From NCBI GenBank assembly GCA_947090765.1, contig OX352322.1, forward strand, positions 3,951,501 to 4,015,500: a stretch of DNA of 64,000 bases. Direction: 5' to 3'. The stretch is from Pseudomonas sp. MM223 (lineage in GTDB: Bacteria > Pseudomonadota > Gammaproteobacteria > Pseudomonadales > Pseudomonadaceae). Within the stretch, counting starts at the first letter, position 1, and each line of letters starts with the position of its first letter. Made by a program: the position numbers and the translations under genes. Positions 55,778 to 63,652 of the stretch are shown here, piece after piece. The notes under the pieces were generated by a model that was not told where the DNA came from, searched no databases, and was given only the letters and a program-made list of their open reading frames with translations.

Positions 55778-56673
55778 ACATGGCAACCATCTGGATATTC
55801 AACTCAACCTCTGATTCGGGGCATAAGCCCGCTATCGCCGGGCAGCTATTAAGCTTATCAAGAGATACTTTATGTTTGCGAAACCCTTGGGTAACAGACT
55901 CGGTCTTCATGGGGAAGCTGTACTGCGCATTGACTATTATATTAATGATCGGCTTCTACCCTTCCTTACTATCCAGCGAAGCCTGGGATCCATACATGTT
56001 CAGCCATATCTTTATCATCAGCATCGTAATTGGACCTTTTATATTTCTTCCATTCTTGCTTTACCGAGTGTACTTTATAAAACGCTTATCAAGTTTTTGC
56101 TTCAACCGCTCAACCCAAAAAATCTACTACCAACGCTTGAGTAAAGTATTCGTCTTTGAGTGGAGCAATACCGGAGGCGGCCTGTTCAAACGCACCGAGT
56201 ACGGCGGCTCATCCTTCAGCACCAGCTATGCACTCGCCTTCGCCCCTCGCCGCCAAGACGGCAGCCTCCACCAAAAAGACTGCCTCTGGGTCGACAGCAA
56301 CGAACCCACCGAACCCGGTGTTAAGCACGTCGCCGAAGTCTGGGAATACCTCCGCCACTTCATGGACCACGGCCCGGACAAACTCCCCCCACCCGGCGAA
56401 CCCAACTGGTGGCACAAGCCACTGCACGCCATCTGCCTGACCCCGGCTGAAGCCTGGCGCCACTATGCCCCCTGGCGTACCGGCGAGCCCGGTGAAATGC
56501 AGGGCAAGAAGAACTGGCAACTGCCGTTCTGGGCCGTACTGTTCCCCTACAACCTCACCGTCGCCATCTGCTGGTATGGCGTCTGCCGCCTGTTCAACGT
56601 GCGAGCAGCACCACCGCCCCCAGCAGCCTCCGAAGAAGCCCCTCTTCAACCCAAAAAAAGGAAGCGCAAATGA
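55435..56673 (+). repeat. Copy 2 of the tandem 1.24-kb duplication
   Basis: Partner of 54138-55376 at offset 1297 bp. It starts exactly at the fusion point of the mini-effector gene and ends with the second DUF6708 gene. The last 20 or so codons of the two DUF6708 genes differ strongly although the 130 codons before them are nearly identical, suggesting gene conversion limited to the middle. Confidence 0.85.
55780..56673 (+). CDS. DUF6708 protein, candidate immunity protein 2
   Basis: 297 residues, same layout as the protein at 54483. Residues about 100-270 are almost identical to it. The first two membrane helices and the loop between them (about 50-90) differ most, e.g. LIIVIMLGFYPVLLSDKAW versus LTIILMIGFYPSLLSSEAW, followed by a largely different second helix. 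This is where contact with a membrane-inserted toxin would be expected. Its stop overlaps the PAAR start as ATGA. Confidence 0.72.
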   Translation: MATIWIFNSTSDSGHKPAIAGQLLSLSRDTLCLRNPWVTDSVFMGKLYCALTIILMIGFYPSLLSSEAWDPYMFSHIFIISIVIGPFIFLPFLLYRVYFIKRLSSFCFNRSTQKIYYQRLSKVFVFEWSNTGGGLFKRTEYGGSSFSTSYALAFAPRRQDGSLHQKDCLWVDSNEPTEPGVKHVAEVWEYLRHFMDHGPDKLPPPGEPNWWHKPLHAICLTPAEAWRHYAPWRTGEPGEMQGKKNWQLPFWAVLFPYNLTVAICWYGVCRLFNVRAAPPPPAASEEAPLQPKKRKRK

Positions 56674-56927
56674 GACCCATCGTACTTGCAGGCCATCGTC
56701 ACAGCTGCCCGCTCCATGGCGAAGGCACCGTGGAAACCGGCGCAAGCGCAACATTCGTGGATGGCAGGGCCGTTGCGCGTGTGGGCGATCGCATCAGTTG
56801 TGGCGCCGTTATCGAAACCGGCGCTGCCTGCACGATTATCGAGGGCCAACCAGCAGCAAGGGAGGGGGACACTACCAGCCACGGAGGGACACTGGTCGAG
56901 GGGGATCAAGGTTGGCTCATTGATTGA
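56670..56927 (+). CDS. PAAR-repeat spike-tip protein
   Basis: 85 residues, a stand-alone PAAR domain. It has HRHSCPLHGEGTVETGA, the VARVGDRISCG repeat, EGQPAAREGDTTSHGG and a short C-terminal strand; the His and Cys residues suit zinc binding at the tip. It sharpens VgrG and can attach effectors. Last gene of the T6SS operon, coupled to the second DUF6708 gene. Confidence 0.9.
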   Translation: MRPIVLAGHRHSCPLHGEGTVETGASATFVDGRAVARVGDRISCGAVIETGAACTIIEGQPAAREGDTTSHGGTLVEGDQGWLID

Positions 56928-57237
56928 GAGCCAATTCCGGCCACTTGGGGCCTGAATCGCGATTTGACGCTCACAGGCTCAAAACACCATGTACATCTTG
57001 AACGACCAGCGCCACCCCGCAACAAGGTCAAAGCCTTCTACCCTTTAATGACGTGAATTCCTGCCGCGCCCACAAGGCAACGCAACCGTTCGATAACCGA
57101 ACAGTAGCCCGTCTCTCGAATTGACGCTGCCGCCTTCACTGCGCACCATGCACCGGCCTTGCGTGCCCCCCTGCCTGGGGCTTGGTCACGTACCTGTAGC
57201 ACCGCAGCTGAATACAATTTCAAGAAACGAGCAGTTT
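56928..57237. other. 310-bp gap between PAAR and the MFS gene
   Basis: No gene is visible. The only clear element is the PcaR-type palindrome at 57088-57102. The gap marks the right-hand boundary of the T6SS cluster; I see no direct repeats, attachment site or integrase at this edge. Confidence 0.6.
57088..57102. promoter_or_regulatory. PcaR-type IclR operator upstream of the MFS gene
   Basis: GTTCGATAACCGAAC is a palindrome with 5-bp arms and differs at two positions from the published PcaR site GTTCGATAATCGCAC. Its core CGATAACCG is identical to the core at 28123-28131, in front of the shikimate-dehydrogenase-like operon on the other side of the T6SS. It lies 136 bp before the MFS start codon. 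Confidence 0.55.
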
Positions 57238-58563
57238 ATGAACCACACCAAGACCACCCCCGCCGCGCCCCGGATGCACCAGGGTTCGATTGGCGACAAG
57301 CTTCGCGGCGCCTTCGGCGTCGGCAAGACCCGCTGGGGCATGCTTGCCCTGGTGTTCTTCGCCACCACCCTGAACTACATCGACCGCGCCGCCCTTGGCA
57401 TCATGCAGCCCGTGCTGGCCAAGGAGATGAGCTGGACGGCGATGGACTACGCCAACATCAACTTCTGGTTCCAGGTCGGTTACGCCATCGGCTTTCTGCT
57501 GCAGGGCCGGCTGATCGACAAGGTGGGCGTAAAACGTGCCTTCTTCTTCGCCGTACTGCTGTGGAGCCTGGCCACCGGCGCCCATGGCCTGGCCACTTCA
57601 GCGGCTGGTTTCATGGTCTGCCGTTTCATCCTGGGCCTGACCGAGGCCGCCAACTACCCGGCCTGCGTGAAGACCGTGCGGCTGTGGTTTCCGGCGGGTG
57701 AGCGGGCCATCGCTACCGGCCTGTTCAACGCCGGCACCAACGTCGGCGCCATGGTCACCCCGGCCCTGCTGCCGTTGATCCTGGCCGTATGGGGCTGGCA
57801 GGCTGCGTTCATCGCCATGGGTAGCCTGGGCCTGGTGTGGGTGGTGCTGTGGGTGTTGAAGTACTACAACCCTGAAGACCACCCCAGTGTGCGCCAGAGC
57901 GAAGTGCAGTATATCCAGCAGGATGAAGAACCCGAGCCGACCCGCGTGCCGTTCAGCCGTATTTTGCGCCTGCGCGGCACCTGGGCTTTTGCGGTGGCCT
58001 ATGCGATCACCGCGCCGGTGTTCTGGTTCTACCTGTACTGGCTGCCGCCGTTTCTCAACCAGCAATACAGCCTGGGTATCAACGTGACCCAGATGGGCAT
58101 CCCGCTGATCATCATCTGGCTGACGGCGGACTTTGGCAGCATCGGCGGCGGCATCCTGTCGTCATGGCTGATCGGCCGTGGCGTGCGGGCCACCACTGCG
58201 CGGCTGGTGTCGATGCTGATCTTTGCCTGCACCATGGTCAGCGTTGTCTTTGCCGCCAACGCCAGTGGCCTGTGGGTCGCAGTGGCCGCCATCTCGCTGG
58301 CGGTCGGCGCGCATCAGGCGTGGACGGCGAATATCTGGAGCCTGGTGATGGACTACACGCCCAAGCACCTGGTGAGCACGGTGTTTGGCTTCGGCAGCAT
58401 GTGCGCAGCGATTGGCGGGATGTTCATGACACAGATCGTCGGCAGCGTGCTGACCGCCACCCACAACAACTATGCCGTGTTGTTCACGATGATCCCGGCC
58501 ATGTATTTCCTGGCACTGGTGTGGATGTACTTCATGGCACCGCGCAAGGTCGAGAGCGCCTGA
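57238..58563 (+). CDS. MFS transporter, anion:cation symporter (ACS) family
   Basis: 441 residues from ATG 57238; the frame is open from 57121, but the upstream part has no family resemblance. Twelve helices, with ALVFFATTLNYIDRAALGIMQP in TM1 and GLTEAANYPACVKTVRLWFPAGERA in the TM4 region, both typical of ACS carriers for hexuronates, galactonate and aromatic or hydroaromatic acids. It is followed by its own intrinsic terminator. The operator upstream suggests control by a PcaR-like regulator. Confidence 0.87.
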   Translation: MNHTKTTPAAPRMHQGSIGDKLRGAFGVGKTRWGMLALVFFATTLNYIDRAALGIMQPVLAKEMSWTAMDYANINFWFQVGYAIGFLLQGRLIDKVGVKRAFFFAVLLWSLATGAHGLATSAAGFMVCRFILGLTEAANYPACVKTVRLWFPAGERAIATGLFNAGTNVGAMVTPALLPLILAVWGWQAAFIAMGSLGLVWVVLWVLKYYNPEDHPSVRQSEVQYIQQDEEPEPTRVPFSRILRLRGTWAFAVAYAITAPVFWFYLYWLPPFLNQQYSLGINVTQMGIPLIIIWLTADFGSIGGGILSSWLIGRGVRATTARLVSMLIFACTMVSVVFAANASGLWVAVAAISLAVGAHQAWTANIWSLVMDYTPKHLVSTVFGFGSMCAAIGGMFMTQIVGSVLTATHNNYAVLFTMIPAMYFLALVWMYFMAPRKVESA

Positions 58564-58587
58564 GTGCGCTAGCCACTTACCTCTACG

Positions 58588-58610
58588 GGGCCCTTGCGGG
58601 CCCTTTTTTT
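58588..58610 (+). terminator. Intrinsic terminator after the MFS gene
   Basis: GGGCCC-TTGC-GGGCCC (58588-58603) followed by seven T residues, 25 bp past the MFS stop. Confidence 0.9.
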
Positions 58611-58679
58611 GGTCTGGTGATCAGGCCCTAACAGCGCGTTTTCTGTCAGGCCAGCGTCGATTGCAAGGGCAAACACAAG

Positions 58680-58778
58680 CCCTGTAGGAGCAGCCTTGTG
58701 CTGCGAAGAGGCCATTGCAGCCGGAGATAATCTTTAACCTTACCGGCCTCTTCGCAGCACAAGGCTGCTCCTACAGGG
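58680..58778. repeat. P. putida-type REP pair, perfect inverted repeat
   Basis: Two 34-bp REP units, 58680-58713 and 58745-58778, are exact reverse complements separated by 31 bp. Each contains the GGCCTCTTCGC and GCTCCTACAGGG ends of the REP element known from P. putida. It sits between convergent genes (MFS and the TIM-barrel gene), the usual location for such elements. Confidence 0.9.
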
Positions 58779-58809
58779 TGAAGCGATTGACTGAGTGATG
58801 GTTCCGAAA

Positions 58810-59625
58810 TCAAACGGCGGCCAGCACCGCCTTGGCCTTCTCCAGCGCCATACGCGCGCGCTGTTCGCCGCTGATGCCTTGTTCCAGCAACTGCCGTGTG
58901 GGTATTTCCAGGCTCAACGGCACGGTTGGCGGCAGGCCGCGCAGCAGGCTGACCAGGTCGGCATCGCCATCACCGGGGAAGCGCCGCTCGTTACGCGCCT
59001 GGCGCAGGATTTCGTCCATGTCGGCCGGTACCGGGCCGGCAACGTCGCACAGTTGGGCGTAGCGCATGCGCTGCGGCGCCAGGTGTGCCAGATCGCCCAG
59101 CGAAGACCGGGAGCGGTTGAAGTGGAAGGCATCCACCAACACGCAGCCATTGCTGCGGTCGGCGTTGGCCACCACGCGCATGGCCTGGCTCAGGTCGCGC
59201 ACATCGGTCCAGGGCATGAACTCCAGGTGCGGGTAAATGCCGTACCCTGCTGCCAGGTCACACAACGCGGCAAAGCGCTCGGTCAGGCGGGCTTCATCCG
59301 GGTCGTTGCCAGCCACCAGCAGTTCTGTACCACCCAGCTCGGCGCCCACCGCCAGAATCGGCTCGAAGTCGGCCACGCAGGTTTCCGGCTTCAGGCGCAG
59401 TATTTCCAGGTCGAGCACCTTGATACCCGTGTCGCGCAGGCGCGCCTGGGTTTGCCGGCGCAGGTCGGCGTCGGCCACCAACGGGAAGTGTTGCTCCTGT
59501 TCGGTGGCCGGTACCAGGCGCAGGCCAACGTGGCTGTAACCGGCGCGGGCAGCTGCCTCGACCATGTCCGGCGGGGACAGTTCCAGCACCGTCAGGGCGG
59601 CGAGGGAGAAAATGCGATCAGTCAT
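58810..59625 (-). CDS. Sugar-isomerase-like TIM-barrel protein
   Basis: 271 residues of the xylose-isomerase-like AP2EC superfamily. Candidate metal ligands are Glu135 (HLEFMPWTD), Asp165 (VLVDAFHF), Gln191 (YAQLCDVAG) and Glu240 (LSLEIPT). The spacing of the first three fits 3-dehydroshikimate dehydratases of the AsbF type, although the third ligand is usually His there. An isomerase/epimerase acting on a ring or sugar acid is equally possible. It lies 31 bp downstream of the Gfo/Idh/MocA gene on the same strand and is probably cotranscribed with it. Confidence 0.78.
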   Translation of the reverse strand: MTDRIFSLAALTVLELSPPDMVEAAARAGYSHVGLRLVPATEQEQHFPLVADADLRRQTQARLRDTGIKVLDLEILRLKPETCVADFEPILAVGAELGGTELLVAGNDPDEARLTERFAALCDLAAGYGIYPHLEFMPWTDVRDLSQAMRVVANADRSNGCVLVDAFHFNRSRSSLGDLAHLAPQRMRYAQLCDVAGPVPADMDEILRQARNERRFPGDGDADLVSLLRGLPPTVPLSLEIPTRQLLEQGISGEQRARMALEKAKAVLAAV

Positions 59626-59656
59626 TGTTCGTCACCAAAAGTAAGTCAAGGGTGCC

Positions 59657-60708
59657 TTAGGCAATTTGCTCGGGTGCACAGGCCCGGCCGCTTTGTGCCG
59701 CCTGGCGGATGGCTTCGATCAGCGCCAGGGTACGGCCACCGTCGGCAGCATCGATCAGTGGCGCCTGTTCACCCCGGGCAACCCGCACGAAGTGCTGCAA
59801 CTGCAGGGTCAACGCCTCGCCGTCAGGGATGCTTTCTTCGCTTTGCAGCAGCGGCGTGTGCCAGCCCGACCCCGCCTCGGCGTAGTGCCAGCGCTTGAGC
59901 TGGGGAATGCTCAGCGCCCCTTGGGTGCCGGCCAGCAGGTAGCATGGCTGGCCATCCTGGCGCGGGTACATCGGGCTTTCGCCCGAGTCCAGCCCCAGCT
60001 CCACGGCGCGGCCACCGCGTCGGAACCCGTCAGGCTGCCCAATGCGCCGTTGGCAAACTGCAACAGCACCGCGGCGCTGTCTTCGTTGGCAAACCCGCGT
60101 ACATCGTTACGGGTGAACGCCTGCACCTGCACCACCTCGCCGCACAGATGACGCAGCAGATCGAGGTCGTGGATCAGGTTGGTCAGCAAGAAGCCGGCCC
60201 CCGGCTCGCGACGCCATGGGGTGTCGAAGTAGCTGTCAGGTTTTTGCAACTGCCACAGTGCGGTGACATTGATCAGCCGGCCCAGCTTGCCATCGGTAAT
60301 CACCTGGTGCGCCTTGGCAATCAGTGGGTTGTGCCGCCGGTGATGGCCGACCAGCACTGGCACACCGCGGCTGCGCGATGCCTCTACCAACGCACGGACT
60401 TCATCAAGGTGCACGCCCACCGGCTTCTCGACCAGCACTGGCACGCCGGCCTCGATGCAATCCAACGCGGTAGCCACATGCAGGTTATTGGGGTTGGCAA
60501 CGATCACCGCCTCGGGGCGCACACGCTCCAGCATCTGCCGGTGGTCGGCAAAACAGGGCACGCCACATTCGGCGGCAAAAGCCTCGGCCTGCGGGCCGGG
60601 GTCGGCCACCGCGCACAGTTGGGCTTGCGGCACATTACGCAAGTGCTGGTAGTGCTGGCGGCCCATGATGCCGGCGCCGATCAAGGCAATACGAAGGGGT
60701 GCGTTCAA
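59657..60708 (-). pseudogene. Gfo/Idh/MocA-family dehydrogenase, single frameshift
   Basis: Residues 1 to about 239 read in one frame: IALIGAGIMGRQH for NAD(P) binding, EKPVGVH (Glu94) and NLIHDLDLLRHL. After SDAVAAPWSW the frame runs into unrelated sequence. The proper continuation (LDSGESPMYPRQDG, PCYLLAGTQGALS, and on to a stop at 59657) is in the next frame. Restoring one base near 59993-59996 gives PWSWELDSGESP, which fits the conserved family block. The whole protein would be about 350 residues, the normal length. Either a recent inactivation or a sequencing error; the downstream gene is intact. Confidence 0.82.
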
Positions 60709-60780
60709 CAGCCTGTCCTCTTGTCATTGTTGTTTTGCCAATTCTGAAACCAGATTCCAGAATCAACAGCCGACAATTTA

Positions 60781-60791
60781 GAACCTAGTTC
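60781..60791. promoter_or_regulatory. GAACCTAGTTC operator upstream of the Gfo/Idh operon
   Basis: An 11-bp palindrome located 73 bp before the minus-strand start at 60708. It matches the site at 61785-61795 at 10 of 11 positions. Nearby ATTCTG (60740-60745) and CAGAAT (60757-60762) form a further inverted pair. It is probably bound by the IclR protein encoded next door. Confidence 0.5.
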
Positions 60792-60848
60792 AGCTTTTCA
60801 GAAGAACCGGCAGAACAGACTGTGCGGTAATCGACCAGTAATGTGCCT

Positions 60849-61625
60849 TCAGGCAAACAATTCGCTTGCCCGGCTGGCTGCGGACAGCTCTTGCGCCGCT
60901 GCCAGCAATAGTGGCGCCAGCTCTGCCAGGCGGCTTTGCGCCATGCGCGCGCTGGGCCCGGCGATGCTCAATACGCCGATCACCTCGTCCGTTTGCGGGC
61001 GACGCACCACGGCCGCCAGGGCCGAGGTACCGATGGCCGAGGTTTCCTCCACCCAGGCATAACCCTGCTCGCGGGCGCGGTGCAGGTAGGCGAGCAGCGC
61101 GTCAGTGGAACGTGGCGCGTTCGGGCCGAACTGCGCAGGGTCGGCAATACCTTGGCGCAACACCATTTGCAGCGCCTGCTCATCGTCCAGGCTGGCCAGC
61201 CAGGCGTGCCCGGAGGCGGTGTAGAACAGTGGCGCATCGCGGCCCATGTCCGGGTCGTAGCGCAGCCCGGAGCGGGCGCCCTGGGACTTGGCGATCCAGG
61301 TCTGGCGGGTACCGTCGATCACGCCAAGGCGCACCAGCTCGCCGCTGTCCTGGGCCAGGCGGTCAAGAATCGGCTGGATGATGTCGGCACCGTTGCTGGA
61401 CAGGTAACGAAACCCAAGGGCCACCAGCTTGGCCGACAACTGGTAGCGGCTATTGTCGCGGTTCTGCCGCACGTAGCCCAACCGCACCAGCTCGGTGAGC
61501 ATGCGGTGGGCCGCGCTTTTGGGGATGTCCAGGCGCTCGGCCAGGGTTTGCAAGGGCAGCCCCTGGGGTTCGCCGGTAAGGCTTTCTACAAGACTGAAGG
61601 CGCGTTCGATCTGACTACCAGCCAT
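60849..61625 (-). CDS. IclR-family regulator of the right-hand catabolic genes
   Basis: 258 residues from ATG 61625 (AGGGAC upstream); the frame is open to 61820 but the added part looks non-coding. Winged helix-turn-helix (LPLQTLAERLDIPKSAAHRMLTELVRLGYV, about 25-55), then the effector domain with DMGRDAPLFYTASGHAWLASL and the C-terminal VRRPQTDEVIGVLSIAGPSARM. It lies between the Gfo/Idh-TIM operon, same strand, and the divergent flavoprotein gene. A GAACCTWGTTC-like motif occurs at all three promoters. Confidence 0.88.
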   Translation of the reverse strand: MAGSQIERAFSLVESLTGEPQGLPLQTLAERLDIPKSAAHRMLTELVRLGYVRQNRDNSRYQLSAKLVALGFRYLSSNGADIIQPILDRLAQDSGELVRLGVIDGTRQTWIAKSQGARSGLRYDPDMGRDAPLFYTASGHAWLASLDDEQALQMVLRQGIADPAQFGPNAPRSTDALLAYLHRAREQGYAWVEETSAIGTSALAAVVRRPQTDEVIGVLSIAGPSARMAQSRLAELAPLLLAAAQELSAASRASELFA

Positions 61626-61655
61626 GACACAGGTCCCTGAATTTTTTGCGGATTC

Positions 61656-61669
61656 TAGAAGATGATTCC
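61656..61669. promoter_or_regulatory. Degenerate copy of the IclR operator at its own promoter
   Basis: Read on the minus strand, GGAATCATCTTCTA matches GGAACCTTGTTCTA (61784-61797) at 10-11 of 14 positions. It lies 31-44 bp before the regulator start, suggesting autoregulation. Confidence 0.35.
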
Positions 61670-61784
61670 ATATGAGCGGTAGAGGGCGCAGCCAGGACGC
61701 CGCGAAATGTCCGGTTATCGCCCAGTAGTTGCCCTGCCAGCCTGCCATGCCCTTGCGGGACGAGGCCCTGCGGATAAAAATATG

Positions 61785-61795
61785 GAACCTTGTTC
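61785..61795. promoter_or_regulatory. GAACCTTGTTC operator upstream of the KstD-like gene
   Basis: A palindromic 11-mer 25 bp before the start at 61820, where a bound protein would block or activate initiation. It is nearly identical to the site at 60781-60791. Confidence 0.5.
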
Positions 61796-61819
61796 TAATA
61801 ACAAAACAGGAACGCCGCA

Positions 61820-63532
61820 ATGCCTTCTGCTGCTCTCGATACCGAATACGATGTACTGGTCATAGGCTCCGGCGCTGCCGGGCTGGCTGCGGCCGTGACG
61901 GCTGCCTGGCATGGGCAGAAGGTGATCGTGCTGGAGAAGGAGCCCGTGTTTGGCGGCGCCACCGCCTGGTCCGGCGGCTGGGCCTGGGTGCCACGCAACC
62001 CGTTGGCACAGCGGGCCGGCATTGTGGAGGACATCGAGCAGCCCCGCACCTACCTGCGTAATGAGCTGGGGGCGTATTACAACGCCGAGCGCGTAGATGC
62101 CTTCCTCGAAGCCTGCCCGCATATGGTGGCGTTCTTCGAAAAACACACAGCGCTGCAGTTTGCCGACGGCAACGGCATCCCGGACATGCATGGCAATACA
62201 CCGGGTGCGGCCCAGGGCGGGCACCAGGTGATCGCCGCGCCGTACGACGCCCGCCAGGTTGGCACCTTGCTGCCACGCCTGCGCAAAACCCTGCGTGAAA
62301 CCTCGTTCATGGGCATGCCGATCATGGCCGGCGCCGACCTTGCTGCCTTCCTCAACATGACCCGCTCGCCCAAGGCCTTGCTGCACGTGTGCAAACGCTT
62401 TGGCCGCCACCTGTATCACCTGGCCCGGCATGGCCGGGCAATGCACCTGGTCAACGGTGTGGCGCTGGTGGCGCGCTTGGCCAAGTCGGCACAAGACCTG
62501 GGCGTGCACCTGCAGGAATCGGCGCCAGCCAAACGCCTGTTGATCGAAGGGGGCCAGGTACGCGGAGTGCTGGTGGGCACACCGACGGGGGATCGGCAGA
62601 TCCGCGCCAAGGCCGTGGTACTCGCGGCAGGTGGCTTCCCCAACGACAACGCCCGTCGCCGGCAGCTGTTCCCGCGGGATACCAGCGGCCACGACAACCT
62701 GGCCCTGCCGCCGAAGGGCTGCTCCGGTGACGGGCTGCGCCTGGGCGAGTCGGCCGGGGGCGTGGTCGCCACCGACCTTAAATCGCCAGTGGCCTGGGCA
62801 CCGGTTTCGCAGGTGCCGCACCGCGACGGCAGCGTCGGCCACTTCCCGCACATCATCGAGCGCGGCAAGCCCGGCATCATTGGCGTGCTGGCCAACGGCA
62901 AGCGCTTTGTCAACGAGGCGCATGGCTATTACGACTATGTGTCAGCCATGGTTGCGGCGGTGCCGCCGGATGATGAAGTGTGCTCGTGGCTGGTTTGCGA
63001 CCATCGCTTCCTGCGCCGCTATGGCCTGGGTTATGCCCGCCCGGCACCGCTGCCGGTAGGGCCGCATGTGCGCAACGGCTACCTCAAGCGCGGCGCCACC
63101 CTCGAACAACTCGCCCAGGCGTGTGGCATCGACCCGTCCGGGTTACGCGCCACGGTCGATGACTTCAACAGCCACGCCCGTAATGGCCAGGACCCTGCAT
63201 TCGGCCGCGGCTCCACACCGTTCAACCGCAAGCAGGGCGACCCGCAGCACAAAGGGCCCAACCCTTGTGTAGCACCCATCGAGCATGGCCCGTTCTATGC
63301 GGTAAAGGTGAAGCCTGGCTGCTTTGGCACCTTTGCCGGGCTGCGCACCGATGGCAGTGCCCGCGTGCTGGATGAGGCCGGGCAGCCGATCCCTGGGCTG
63401 TATGCGGCAGGTACCGACATGGCCAGCGTGTTTGGTGGCTGGTACCCGTCGGGGGGCATCAACCTGGGGCCAGCGCTGACCTTTGGTTATGTGGCCGGGC
63501 GGCATATTGCCGGTGTACAAGGGTATGAGTGA
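61820..63532 (+). CDS. FAD-dependent dehydrogenase, KstD-like (third copy)
   Basis: 570 residues. FAD motif VLVIGSGAAGLAAAV, GGATAWSGGWAWVPRNPLA, and the C-terminal GGWYPSGGINLGPALTFGYVAG with Y542 at the active-site tyrosine position of KstD. It is the close paralogue of the protein at 31131-32813. GGA stands before the ATG. It probably desaturates a ring ketone or hydroaromatic acid in a pathway with the Gfo/Idh and TIM-barrel proteins, and is probably controlled by the divergent IclR protein. Confidence 0.82.
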   Translation: MPSAALDTEYDVLVIGSGAAGLAAAVTAAWHGQKVIVLEKEPVFGGATAWSGGWAWVPRNPLAQRAGIVEDIEQPRTYLRNELGAYYNAERVDAFLEACPHMVAFFEKHTALQFADGNGIPDMHGNTPGAAQGGHQVIAAPYDARQVGTLLPRLRKTLRETSFMGMPIMAGADLAAFLNMTRSPKALLHVCKRFGRHLYHLARHGRAMHLVNGVALVARLAKSAQDLGVHLQESAPAKRLLIEGGQVRGVLVGTPTGDRQIRAKAVVLAAGGFPNDNARRRQLFPRDTSGHDNLALPPKGCSGDGLRLGESAGGVVATDLKSPVAWAPVSQVPHRDGSVGHFPHIIERGKPGIIGVLANGKRFVNEAHGYYDYVSAMVAAVPPDDEVCSWLVCDHRFLRRYGLGYARPAPLPVGPHVRNGYLKRGATLEQLAQACGIDPSGLRATVDDFNSHARNGQDPAFGRGSTPFNRKQGDPQHKGPNPCVAPIEHGPFYAVKVKPGCFGTFAGLRTDGSARVLDEAGQPIPGLYAAGTDMASVFGGWYPSGGINLGPALTFGYVAGRHIAGVQGYE

Positions 63533-63559
63533 GGCACAAACCCCAAGGCGTACTGCAAG

Positions 63560-63612
63560 GTGTCCAGAAAATGAACACCCGCAAAACCGGCGATTGTTCA
63601 AGATGTGAACAC
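63560..63612 (+). promoter_or_regulatory. Two enhancer-like palindromes for a sigma54 activator
   Basis: GTGTCCA-GAAAA-TGAACAC (63560-63578) and TTGTTCA-AGATG-TGAACAC (63594-63612) share TGTTCA-N5-TGAACA. Their centres are 34 bp apart and lie about 75-110 bp upstream of the predicted transcription start, a standard upstream-activator layout. A further half-site TGAACAC occurs at 63681-63687. Confidence 0.6.
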
Positions 63613-63652
63613 CCCCACGCCCCTAACCCCGGTATTTGCTACCCGCACCACC

